Positions 1-4,972 of a stretch of 5,807 nt of DNA are shown in pieces. Under the pieces are notes generated by a model. That model was not told the DNA's origin. It did no database searches and was given only the letters and a program-made list of their open reading frames with translations. The DNA comes from Moraxellaceae bacterium (lineage in GTDB: Bacteria; Pseudomonadota; Gammaproteobacteria; Pseudomonadales; UBA3067), in the NCBI GenBank assembly GCA_002401525.1, contig NVTH01000022.1, forward strand, positions 21,481 to 27,287, in the 5' to 3' direction. Numbering within the stretch: the first letter of the stretch is position 1; each line of letters begins with the position of its first letter. The position numbers and the translations under genes were made by a program.

Positions 1-29
1 TTAGCGGTGTATAAGGCTGTACTCTAAAT

Positions 30-59
30 CAAAACCAAAACCAAAATTGAAATTGAGAT
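30..59. repeat. Degenerate hexamer run
   Basis: Five consecutive 6-base units decay stepwise: CAAAAC, CAAAAC, CAAAAT, TGAAAT, TGAGAT. The run lies upstream of the amidotransferase gene. Apart from it, bases 1-132 show no open frame of useful length and no convincing -35/-10 pair. This may be simple low-complexity DNA in a 5' region. Confidence 0.35.
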
Positions 60-132
60 AGCTTAGCTCGGGTTATCAGCTTGAGAGCAGAGCAACTTGA
101 GTTTGGCTTAGTGTGTTAATCAACAATGGCTT

Positions 133-137
133 GGAGG
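133..137 (+). promoter_or_regulatory. Shine-Dalgarno that sets the GTG start of the amidotransferase
   Basis: GGAGG (within TTGGAGGAAGAG) lies 5 bases before the GTG at 143. This near-ideal site makes GTG 143 a better start than the in-frame GTG at 113, which has no comparable site upstream. The resulting N-terminus, MPIAILKTDSVL, also fits the first beta-strand expected at the start of this fold. Confidence 0.8.
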
Positions 138-142
138 AAGAG

Positions 143-844
143 GTGCCGATTGCGATATTAAAAACAGATTCTGTTTTGCCTCAGTTTAAGGATCAATACG
201 GCGAATACCCGCAAATGCTTGAGCGCTTGATTGGAACTTTACGAGCAGATTTAGAATTTAAAACGTATGATGTTGTGGCTGGAGATTACCCGCAGAATCC
301 ATCTGAATTTGACGGCTTTTTTATAATGGGAAGCAAGGCCAGTGTTTACGATTCTGATCCCTGGATTCAGCGGCTCGGAGAATATATTCAGAAACTCTAT
401 GCTGAAAAAAGAAAAATAGTTGGGGTTTGTTTTGGCCATCAATTATTAGCGCATGTGTTAGGCGGGCGCACGGAAAAATCTGAGAAAGGTTGGGGCGTTG
501 GGGTGCATACTGCTAGAGTGATTAATCCTCAGGCCTGGATGCTATCAGACGGTTTAGAATTTAATCTATTAGTCAGTCATCAAGATCAAGTGACGACGTT
601 ACCTGATCACGCGGTTCATATTGCGAGTAATGAGTTTTGTCAGTATTCGATGTTTAGCATCGCTAATCATGTCTTAGGGATGCAGGGCCATCCAGAGTTT
701 AGTGCCGCTTATGCACTGCAGCTGATGAATCTACGTCAGGAAAAGATTGGAACGGAAACTTTTCGTGAGGGCGTCAATTCTTTGTCTCAACCGACCCATG
801 AATCAGTAATTACGCAGTGGATGATCCGTTTTTTGGAAGTCTAG
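143..844 (+). CDS. Class I glutamine amidotransferase domain protein (GMP-synthase-like GATase1)
   Basis: A 233-residue protein made of a single class I (triad) glutamine amidotransferase domain, the COG0518/PF00117 type. Visible signature parts, numbered from GTG 143, are an oxyanion/substrate loop MGSKASVYD (about 62-70), the nucleophile elbow GVCFGHQ with Cys96, SHQDQV (145-150), and GHPEF with His183 and Glu185. The Cys-His-Glu triad is therefore intact. In the family this domain hydrolyses glutamine and passes ammonia to a synthase partner. No synthetase domain is fused here and none is encoded nearby, so the acceptor is unknown. Stand-alone proteins of this kind are common in gammaproteobacteria and are usually annotated only as 'type 1 glutamine amidotransferase'. 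It is not GuaA, because the ATP-pyrophosphatase half is absent. The protein is cytosolic, with no signal peptide or TM segment. The start was moved 30 bases inside the longest frame because of the ribosome-binding site. The gene appears monocistronic and convergent with the helicase. Confidence 0.9.
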   Translation: MPIAILKTDSVLPQFKDQYGEYPQMLERLIGTLRADLEFKTYDVVAGDYPQNPSEFDGFFIMGSKASVYDSDPWIQRLGEYIQKLYAEKRKIVGVCFGHQLLAHVLGGRTEKSEKGWGVGVHTARVINPQAWMLSDGLEFNLLVSHQDQVTTLPDHAVHIASNEFCQYSMFSIANHVLGMQGHPEFSAAYALQLMNLRQEKIGTETFREGVNSLSQPTHESVITQWMIRFLEV

Positions 845-1052
845 TGCTTGTATCGTACTTAATAGAATCGTTCGATTGAATTTATCTACAAGCTAAATTT
901 TGTTATATAAAAGGCGGTTTTTGAGCTGTGGCGCACATTTTTGCTGGTTTTTAATGCACTGGATTGCAGGGGGAATTACTGCTTAGATGGAGTTGTTATT
1001 TGGGTGGATTTACATTGCGTTTAAAATATTCTGCTGATACCTTAACACCTAT
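845..1052. other. Non-coding stretch between amidotransferase and structured RNA candidate
   Basis: No credible ORF lies here on either strand. Two small items are visible. One is the palindrome AATCG-TT-CGATT (866-877). The other is TGTTATATAAAAGGCGG (901-917), which resembles an extended -10 element (TG at 901-902, TATATA at 904-909) with a G+C-rich discriminator, although no good -35 lies at the right distance. A weaker pair, TTGCGT (1015-1020) and TACCTT (1038-1043), has a 17-base spacer and would start RNA near 1050. Either could drive the RNA candidate downstream, but both are weak calls. Confidence 0.3.
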
Positions 1053-1166
1053 CGCGGATCTATTTCCGTCACAGCTCAATTAGAATGAGCACTTGCCCGG
1101 CTGGTGGAACCCGGCAAAAGTTAATTAGTACTCCTATCCACAGGCCCCTTTTTAAGGGGCCTTTTT
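1053..1166 (+). ncRNA. Candidate structured small RNA or 3' UTR ending in an intrinsic terminator
   Basis: Within about 115 bases, four hairpins follow one another on the + strand. Hairpin 1 pairs GCGGA (1054-1058) with TCCGT (1065-1069), including one G-U. Hairpin 2 pairs GCTCA (1074-1078) with TGAGC (1086-1090). Hairpin 3 pairs TTGCCCGG (1093-1100) with CCGGCAA (1111-1117), with one bulged C, and exposes CTGGTGGAAC in the loop. Hairpin 4 is the terminator at 1142-1166. A mostly single-stranded linker (1118-1141) precedes the terminator. This layout is what one expects of a bacterial small RNA, or of a processed mRNA 3' end belonging to the amidotransferase, whose stop lies 209 bases before hairpin 1. 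I do not recognise it as SRP RNA, 6S, tmRNA, RNase P or a known riboswitch. The GGA in the third loop recalls CsrA/RsmA sites, but one such site proves little. Confidence 0.45.
1142..1166 (+). terminator. Strong rho-independent terminator
   Basis: AGGCCCCTT (1142-1150) pairs perfectly with AAGGGGCCT (1154-1162) around a TTT loop and runs into TTTTT (1162-1166). The 9-bp GC-rich stem followed directly by a U tract is a textbook intrinsic terminator for + transcription. Read on the other strand, the stem is followed by GTGGATAGG with no U tract, so it should serve the helicase poorly. It marks the end of a + strand RNA, 320 bases beyond the amidotransferase stop. Confidence 0.85.
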
Positions 1167-1203
1167 ACTTTTAAAGAGTTACTTTTAAAGCGTTACTTTT
1201 TAA
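1166..1203. repeat. 14-bp tandem repeat overlapping the helicase stop codon
   Basis: TACTTTTAAAGAGT (1166-1179) and TACTTTTAAAGCGT (1180-1193) differ at one base. A third, partial unit TACTTTTTAA (1194-1203) follows. The third unit encodes the last residues and most of the stop of the helicase on the - strand. The array therefore straddles the gene's 3' end, and copy-number change there could alter the C-terminal residues. Confidence 0.7.
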
Positions 1204-2407
1204 CCTTCACTTTTTTAATTTTCTTTTTGATTTTCTTTTTAGTTCCTGCTGCCTTTCCAGACGCTTTCAACTTTTTAGGCCCTTTGTAGTTGCCAATTAA
1301 TTCTTTGATTTTTCGGCGCTCAAATTTCTGTTTAAGAAACCGTTCTATGCCCGCCATTAGATTAAACTCAGTGGACATAATCAGCGTGATGGCTTTGCCT
1401 GTTTGACCTGCGCGCCCGGTTCGGCCAATTCGATGAACGTAAAGCTCCCCACGGCGAGGCATTTCAAAGTTGATCACCAAGTCCATGCCTTCAATGTCTA
1501 GGCCTCTTGAGGCTACGTCGGTGGCGATGATCACCTTGAGTTGATCGCGCCTCATTTTACTCATGACTAGATTACGTTGTTTTTGATCTTTATCGCCGTG
1601 CAACACTCCCGCACTGATGCCCTGCTGTTGCATTAGAGAGTAAAGCTGGTCTGTTTGTTCTTTTGAATTCGAAAACACTAAGCAGTGGCGATATTCTTCA
1701 TTCTTAAGTAACCAGCACAGCAGTTGATATTTATGTCCTTTATCATCAGCAAAAATGATCTGCTGTTGGATGGATTTGTGCGGGTCGGATACTTTGTTTA
1801 ATTCAACCACTGTGGGATCGGTAAGGAGCTTCTCTGCCAGTCCGCGAAGGGTTTTACTCGCCAGAGTGGCTGAGTAAAGCTGGGTTTGTTCGCGATTGGC
1901 ACAATGCTCGGAAATCGCAATTATTTCATCGCCAAAGCCCATGTCGAGTAGTCGATCAGCCTCGTCAAGGATCAGCATGTTCACTTCGCTAAAATCCAGT
2001 AAGTCCCGGGCTAGAAGTTCGGACAGCCTGCCTGGAGTAGCGATTAGAAGCTGAGGCGGCTGTTTGATGTACTCGATTTGTTTCTTGATGTCGGTACCAC
2101 CGCCTATCAAGCCGAGTTTAATCTTGGTGTAGCGTGCAAATAGTTTGGCTTGTCGAAGTACCTGCTGGGCGAGTTCACGCGTAGGGACGAGTATTAGAGC
2201 CAGAGTTGCATCGCTTTGGCAGGCGAGAAGCCTTTCTAGGGTGGGCAATAGGTAAGCGACTGTTTTACCGCTGCCTGTTTCGGCGCTGACAAAGAGGTCT
2301 TGGCCGTCGAGAGCGGGATCTATGGTTTCTTTTTGGACTGGTGTGAGGGTTTTAAAGCCTGCCTCGGAAATGGCTTGGATCAGGCTGTCGTCAAGGTCTG
2401 TATACAA
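1193..2407 (-). CDS. DEAD-box ATP-dependent RNA helicase (SrmB/PA2840-like)
   Basis: A complete 404-residue superfamily 2 RNA helicase. Motifs in order are the Q motif (Phe18, TPVQ 22-25), Walker A AETGSGKT (42-49), PTREL (75-79), GG (102-104), TPGR (124-127), DEAD (148-151), SAT (179-181), ATDVASRGLDI (295-305) and HRIGRTGR (325-332). Both RecA-like lobes and all catalytic residues are present. The family uses ATP to unwind or remodel short RNA duplexes, typically in ribosome assembly or mRNA decay. The layout after motif VI resembles SrmB and the Pseudomonas PA2840 group more than the long DeaD/CsdA, and there is no DbpA-type RNA-binding domain. The last 15-20 residues are almost all Lys, Ile and Val (KKKIKKKIKK), a basic tail likely to bind RNA nonspecifically. 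The start is TTG: the upstream frame closes at a stop within seven codons and offers no ATG. The paralogue assignment is inference, so no symbol is given. Confidence 0.95.
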   Translation of the reverse strand: MYTDLDDSLIQAISEAGFKTLTPVQKETIDPALDGQDLFVSAETGSGKTVAYLLPTLERLLACQSDATLALILVPTRELAQQVLRQAKLFARYTKIKLGLIGGGTDIKKQIEYIKQPPQLLIATPGRLSELLARDLLDFSEVNMLILDEADRLLDMGFGDEIIAISEHCANREQTQLYSATLASKTLRGLAEKLLTDPTVVELNKVSDPHKSIQQQIIFADDKGHKYQLLCWLLKNEEYRHCLVFSNSKEQTDQLYSLMQQQGISAGVLHGDKDQKQRNLVMSKMRRDQLKVIIATDVASRGLDIEGMDLVINFEMPRRGELYVHRIGRTGRAGQTGKAITLIMSTEFNLMAGIERFLKQKFERRKIKELIGNYKGPKKLKASGKAAGTKKKIKKKIKKVKVKK

Positions 2408-2414
2408 AATGGTG

Positions 2415-2419
2415 CTTCC
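2415..2419 (-). promoter_or_regulatory. Ribosome-binding site for the TTG-started helicase
   Basis: On the - strand, GGAAG ends 7 bases before the TTG at 2407, a normal spacing. An in-frame ATT directly precedes the TTG but is a much rarer initiator. A TAA stop at 2428-2426 prevents any start further upstream in this frame. Confidence 0.65.
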
Positions 2420-2437
2420 ACTGAATTATTTGGCCGC

Positions 2438-2443
2438 ATTTTA
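2438..2443 (-). promoter_or_regulatory. Candidate -10 element of the helicase promoter
   Basis: The - strand reads TCTGATAAAATGCGGCC. TAAAAT matches the sigma-70 -10 consensus at 5 of 6 positions and is followed by a GC-rich discriminator, which places the RNA start near 2431 and gives a leader of about 24 bases. The six bases 17 upstream (CAACCA) are a poor -35, so the call rests on the -10 alone. Confidence 0.35.
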
Positions 2444-2569
2444 TCAGAGAGTGGCGAGGGTGGTTGGTTTTATTCGCTATGGTTCATTCAATTAGGCTAT
2501 TAGGATAGCTGATATTAAGGTAATCGTGCTTAGCTGCGAGCCTTTGCTCGCCATTAGCTCATTCTTCGT

Positions 2570-2636
2570 CATTACTGGACCCTCTGTTATTCCTCATCCC
2601 TGCCATTACCTCGTCCTCTGTTATTGCCTCATCTCT
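2570..2636. repeat. Degenerate 34-bp tandem duplication, pyrimidine-rich
   Basis: Two units begin at 2570 and 2604. Both carry CATTAC, then CCTCTGTTATT, then CCTCAT followed by C/T-rich bases. They differ by a few substitutions and one inserted G. A shorter, poorer echo, CATTAGCTCATTCTTCGT, lies just before (2552-2569). The + strand is strongly pyrimidine-rich here. The array abuts the inverted palindrome pair and codes for nothing credible. Confidence 0.6.
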
Positions 2637-2660
2637 CCCCTGTGTCATATCCGCACCCAT

Positions 2661-2690
2661 CCGTCATTCCCGCGAAGGCGGGAATCCATC
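2661..2690 (+). repeat. Left 30-bp palindromic repeat copy
   Basis: It contains an 8-bp perfect stem, ATTCCCGC (2666-2673) with GCGGGAAT (2678-2685), and a GAAG loop. Flanking CCGTC and CCATC complete the unit. Confidence 0.9.
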
Positions 2691-2803
2691 TAATTTGAGA
2701 AACAACTAGCCTGGCACAGTAAGGGCTAAAAGAATAAAACAAACTTTTGTTAATCTTCAGAAAATAAAAATTAATGGGGTTCGTTGATTTATGCCCTAAA
2801 TCC

Positions 2804-2833
2804 GATGGATTCCCGCCTTCGCGGGAATGACGG
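2804..2833 (-). repeat. Right 30-bp palindromic repeat copy, inverted
   Basis: This is an exact reverse complement of the copy at 2661-2690, with its stem at 2809-2816 and 2821-2828. Identity over all 30 bases points to recent spread or active homogenisation. Confidence 0.9.
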
Positions 2834-2849
2834 GGAGAGGCTGGGAATG

Positions 2850-2877
2850 GATAAGGATTAGATAAGGATTGGATAGG
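2850..2877. repeat. 11-bp tandem repeat beside the palindrome pair
   Basis: GATAAGGATTA (2850-2860) and GATAAGGATTG (2861-2871) are followed by a partial GATAGG (2872-2877). It begins 17 bases after the right palindromic copy. It is probably slippage-prone simple sequence. The remaining bases 2878-2942 show a GGCCGGCC palindrome and no U-tract terminator for the upstream - strand gene. Confidence 0.55.
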
Positions 2878-2942
2878 CACGAGCGGGCAGGAGCCTGAAA
2901 TCAAAGGGCCGGCCGAGAACAGGGCGGTTGTTGCTGGGTTTG

Positions 2943-3494
2943 TTAGGGCTTCGGGAGTAAGTATTTTTGCATTAAATACTTACTTGGGTAATAAAGTAAT
3001 AAAATCATTCCGAGAATAATGATGATGACCGGTAATGCGATTTTTTGAATAATGGAAAACAAAGATGCCGCGGCAACAAGATCACTGTGCCGGCCATTAA
3101 TATCTGCGGACAAGTTCGAATAGGATACTTTTTCCACCGCTCCGTAAGGCGTGTCTTGATAGCGCTTTTTTGAGGTATCGTAATAACTGGCGTAAGTTGA
3201 TATTCCCACCGTGTTAAACGCAAGATAGATTCGGTAAACCTGTTCCGATTGGCCCCAGGCATTAATGCGCTTTTTGATGTCTTTGTTTATCACAATGGCG
3301 TCTGCAGTACTGGCATTAGAGAGAATAAACCGAGCTTCAGAAAAATGACTGGATTGGGTCCACACTAAAAACAGAATCAGTGGCAAGGTAACGATTAGGG
3401 TTAGGAGTGAGGGCAGCAACTTAATATTTTGTTGCGCTTTGGTACTGAGCGAGGGTCGAATAGCATTGCTTCTACTCATGTGAATGTTAATCAT
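2943..3494 (-). CDS. Small two-TM membrane protein, DUF3592-like
   Basis: A 183-residue protein of unknown function. A short basic N-terminus precedes a first hydrophobic segment (about 28-46, LPSLLTLIVTLPLILFLVW). A soluble, beta-rich middle region of about 100 residues follows, and a second hydrophobic segment (about 148-170, with IALPVIIIILGMILLLYY) comes near the C-terminus. The middle contains TADAIVINKDIKKR, then YRIYLAFNTVG and later YGAVEKVSYSNLSAD. This matches the DUF3592 pattern of 'a-G-tVv..., y-v.v.y.v.G, ...vGd.v.V.Y.p' between two helices. By that topology the middle domain would lie in the periplasm. The family has no established biochemical role. The ATG at 3494 is preceded by GAGGG at an 8-base spacing; an internal ATG five codons later is less well placed. 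The gene appears to be alone on its transcript. The assignment rests on pattern and topology rather than any catalytic motif. Confidence 0.75.
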   Translation of the reverse strand: MINIHMSRSNAIRPSLSTKAQQNIKLLPSLLTLIVTLPLILFLVWTQSSHFSEARFILSNASTADAIVINKDIKKRINAWGQSEQVYRIYLAFNTVGISTYASYYDTSKKRYQDTPYGAVEKVSYSNLSADINGRHSDLVAAASLFSIIQKIALPVIIIILGMILLLYYPSKYLMQKYLLPKP

Positions 3495-3502
3495 GGATCA
3501 AT

Positions 3503-3507
3503 CCCTC
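3503..3507 (-). promoter_or_regulatory. Ribosome-binding site of the DUF3592-like gene
   Basis: On the - strand, GAGGG lies 8 bases before the ATG at 3494 and supports that start over the second ATG at 3479. Confidence 0.65.
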
Positions 3508-3528
3508 GCAAAATGTTGCTGGCATCTC

Positions 3529-3546
3529 TAGACACTGCTGTCTATA
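3529..3546 (-). promoter_or_regulatory. Inverted repeat over a candidate -10 for the DUF3592-like gene
   Basis: TAGACA (3529-3534) and TGTCTA (3539-3544) form a 6-bp inverted repeat with a 4-base spacer. Read on -, its upstream half overlaps TATAGA (3546-3541), a 4-of-6 match to the -10 consensus about 45 bases from the start codon. The arrangement would suit an operator blocking the promoter. The -35 region (TGCCTT) is poor, so both promoter and operator are tentative. Confidence 0.3.
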
Positions 3547-3720
3547 TTTCTAGCCGGTCAGGTAAGGCATTACTTTAGGTGAAAACCCTCGAATGGTCTG
3601 TGACGTAACAATTAAATCTTGTTTGGGGCTTTACGCCATGATCTCTGACTATTCTGTTTGTGATTCAGTTCGAGTTCTCTAAATCGTGTTTGCTTCCAAG
3701 GTTAGTAGAGGAAATTGCTT

Positions 3721-3749
3721 TTGTATCGTTTCAGTAACGATTGTGTAAT
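3721..3749 (+). promoter_or_regulatory. Candidate promoter with embedded palindrome upstream of the FAD oxidoreductase
   Basis: TTGTAT (3721-3726) and TGTAAT (3744-3749) are separated by 17 bases. The -10 matches consensus at 5 of 6 positions and the -35 at only 3 of 6. Filling the spacer is ATCGTT (3725-3730)-5-AACGAT (3736-3741), a perfect 6-bp inverted repeat in a position where a repressor could bind. RNA would start near 3756, giving a leader of about 70 bases. That leader contains GCGC-GAGT-GCGC (3780-3791). Between 3550 and 3715 I see nothing else that I can support. Confidence 0.35.
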
Positions 3750-3825
3750 GGTTTGTAATTGAAGCGTACTGTTTTTTCTGCGCGAGTGCGCTGTTGATTA
3801 GTGGTGCAGTTAGAGAGAATTTGAA

Positions 3826-4938
3826 ATGCCTGAACAAGTGGAATGTGTGGTGATTGGGGCAGGCGTTATTGGCTTAGCTGTGGCGAGACAATTATCTCAG
3901 TCAGGTAGAGAGGTGTTGATTTTAGAGCGTGAGGATCAATTTGGAACTCAGTTAAGCAGTCGAAACAGCGGTGTAATTCACAGTGGAATTTATTATCCGA
4001 GTCATTCCTTAAAGGCGTCACTTTGCCTGCAAGGGAACGCTTTGTTGTATCGATTTTGCGAGCAAAGAAAGGTGAATTATTCTCGCTATGGAAAACTAAT
4101 TGTGGCTACTCATGAAAGCCAGCTTGAATCATTACGACAGCTTCAGTCTCTTGCGAGTATTAATGGGGTGAAGGGAGTTGCATGGTTGGGAAGGGATGCG
4201 GTGAGTGATCTGGAGCCTGAAGTGCAGTGCATTGCTGCCTTACATTGCGCATCGACTGGGGTGGTGGATGTTTATGAGTTGATGTTGGCATTATTGGGAG
4301 ACGCAGAGCGGGCTGGGGCGGTTCTTTCTTTAGGCTCCGAGGTTAACAAAATTAGCGTTGAGAATTCTCAATTAGAGGTCGATGTAGTCAGTAATGGCGC
4401 GATCACGTTGCGAGCAAAAGAGGTGGTTAATTGCTCGGGATTATCTGCACAACGTGTGGCGTTAACATGTGCGGCGCTTTCTTCAGATATGGTGCCGGAG
4501 GTTTTTTATGCGAAAGGAAATTATTATTCATACGCGGGGAAAAGCCCTTTTCAGCGATTGGTTTACCCCATGCCAAATCAAGAAGGATTGGGGATTCATG
4601 CGACTGTGGATTTAGGCGGGCAGTTACGTTTTGGGCCCGATGTGGAGTGGGTGGATGAGGTGGACTTTAAGGTCAATGAGGCGTGTTCTGAACGCTTTAT
4701 TAACAGTATTCGGGAATATTGGCCGGGAGTTAATCCTAGCGCGTTAACGCCAGACTTTGCTTCAATACGGCCTAAAACGGTGGGCCCTGGAGCTAATTCA
4801 GGGGATTTCTGGGTGCAGGTGCCTGCGGATCACGGGGTGGCGGGGCTTTATAATCTGTATGGCATTGAATCGCCGGGACTTACTTCCTGTATGGCGATCG
4901 CAGAATATACGGTTCAGAAAATGGACAAAGCACGCTAG
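3826..4938 (+). CDS. FAD-dependent oxidoreductase, L-2-hydroxyglutarate dehydrogenase-like
   Basis: A 370-residue DAO-superfamily flavoprotein (PF01266). The N-terminal Rossmann fold shows VVIGAGVIG (GxGxxG 11-16), ending in Glu34 of LILERE for the FAD ribose. Family signatures follow: SSRNSGVIHSGIYY (44-57), KGNYY (230-234), GIHATVDLGGQLRFGPD (256-272) and GIESPGLTS (347-354). All have close counterparts in L-2-hydroxyglutarate dehydrogenases such as human L2HGDH and E. coli LhgO. Those enzymes oxidise L-2-hydroxyglutarate to 2-oxoglutarate and pass electrons to the respiratory quinone pool or oxygen. This protein is shorter than LhgO (about 420 residues) and belongs with the ~370-residue proteins usually called only 'FAD-dependent oxidoreductase', so the substrate is inferred. 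No TM segment or signal peptide is seen. The start is an ATG with AGAGAGA upstream at a usable spacing (GAGAG ends 8 bases before it). The gene stands alone, divergent from the DUF3592-like gene and convergent with the DUF1566 gene. Confidence 0.92.
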   Translation: MPEQVECVVIGAGVIGLAVARQLSQSGREVLILEREDQFGTQLSSRNSGVIHSGIYYPSHSLKASLCLQGNALLYRFCEQRKVNYSRYGKLIVATHESQLESLRQLQSLASINGVKGVAWLGRDAVSDLEPEVQCIAALHCASTGVVDVYELMLALLGDAERAGAVLSLGSEVNKISVENSQLEVDVVSNGAITLRAKEVVNCSGLSAQRVALTCAALSSDMVPEVFYAKGNYYSYAGKSPFQRLVYPMPNQEGLGIHATVDLGGQLRFGPDVEWVDEVDFKVNEACSERFINSIREYWPGVNPSALTPDFASIRPKTVGPGANSGDFWVQVPADHGVAGLYNLYGIESPGLTSCMAIAEYTVQKMDKAR

Positions 4939-4963
4939 TTGGCCTGCGTGCTTGATTCTTTAT
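4928..4963. terminator. Bidirectional terminator-like hairpin between convergent genes
   Basis: AAGCACGC (4928-4935) pairs perfectly with GCGTGCTT (4946-4953) around a 10-base loop. The left arm codes for the last residues of the FAD oxidoreductase, and its TAG stop sits in the loop. On + the stem runs into TTGATTCTTTAT. On - it runs into TTTGTCCATTTTC, after the DUF1566 stop 20 bases earlier. The U tracts are interrupted, so efficiency may be modest, but the position between two converging genes fits shared termination. Confidence 0.6.
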
Positions 4964-4972
4964 CAGTTGCTA

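Larger units (their letters stand above)
2661..2833. repeat. Inverted pair of dispersed palindromic repeats (REP/MITE-like element)
   Basis: The first and last 30 bases (2661-2690 and 2804-2833) are perfect reverse complements of each other and enclose 113 bp of AT-rich DNA. Each arm carries its own palindrome, ATTCCCGC-4-GCGGGAAT. These are the widespread intergenic repeats whose spurious translations contain RHSREGGNP and IPAFAGMT, seen in many proteobacterial genomes. The whole 173 bp could be a REP doublet (BIME-like) or a non-autonomous miniature element with 30-bp terminal inverted repeats. I see no clear target-site duplication and no transposase. The element lies downstream of the DUF3592 gene and upstream of the helicase promoter, both read on -, so its hairpins might protect or end the DUF3592 transcript. 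Confidence 0.85.

Noticed and set aside
1..75. A short - strand frame ending at a TAA at 3-1 that reads like an amphipathic beta-strand (NFNFGFGFDLEYS)
   Set aside because: An in-frame stop at 75-73 leaves only about 23 codons with no start codon. The F/G alternation is explained by the hexamer repeat at 30-59.
2300..2503. A 67-codon + strand frame across the helicase start
   Set aside because: It is antisense to the conserved helicase N-terminus (Q motif and Walker A) and carries no motif of its own.
2661..2833. A CRISPR-like array
   Set aside because: There are only two repeats, they are inverted rather than direct, the spacing is 113 bp, and there are no cas genes.
2629..2904. A 91-codon - strand open frame across the palindromic repeats
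   Set aside because: Its translation contains RHSREGGNP and WIPAFAGMT, the well-known artefact of translating these dispersed palindromes. It shows no domain and no supporting ribosome-binding site.
3005..3262. An 85-codon - strand frame inside the DUF3592-like gene
   Set aside because: It overlaps the real gene in another frame and shows no hydrophobic or domain pattern.
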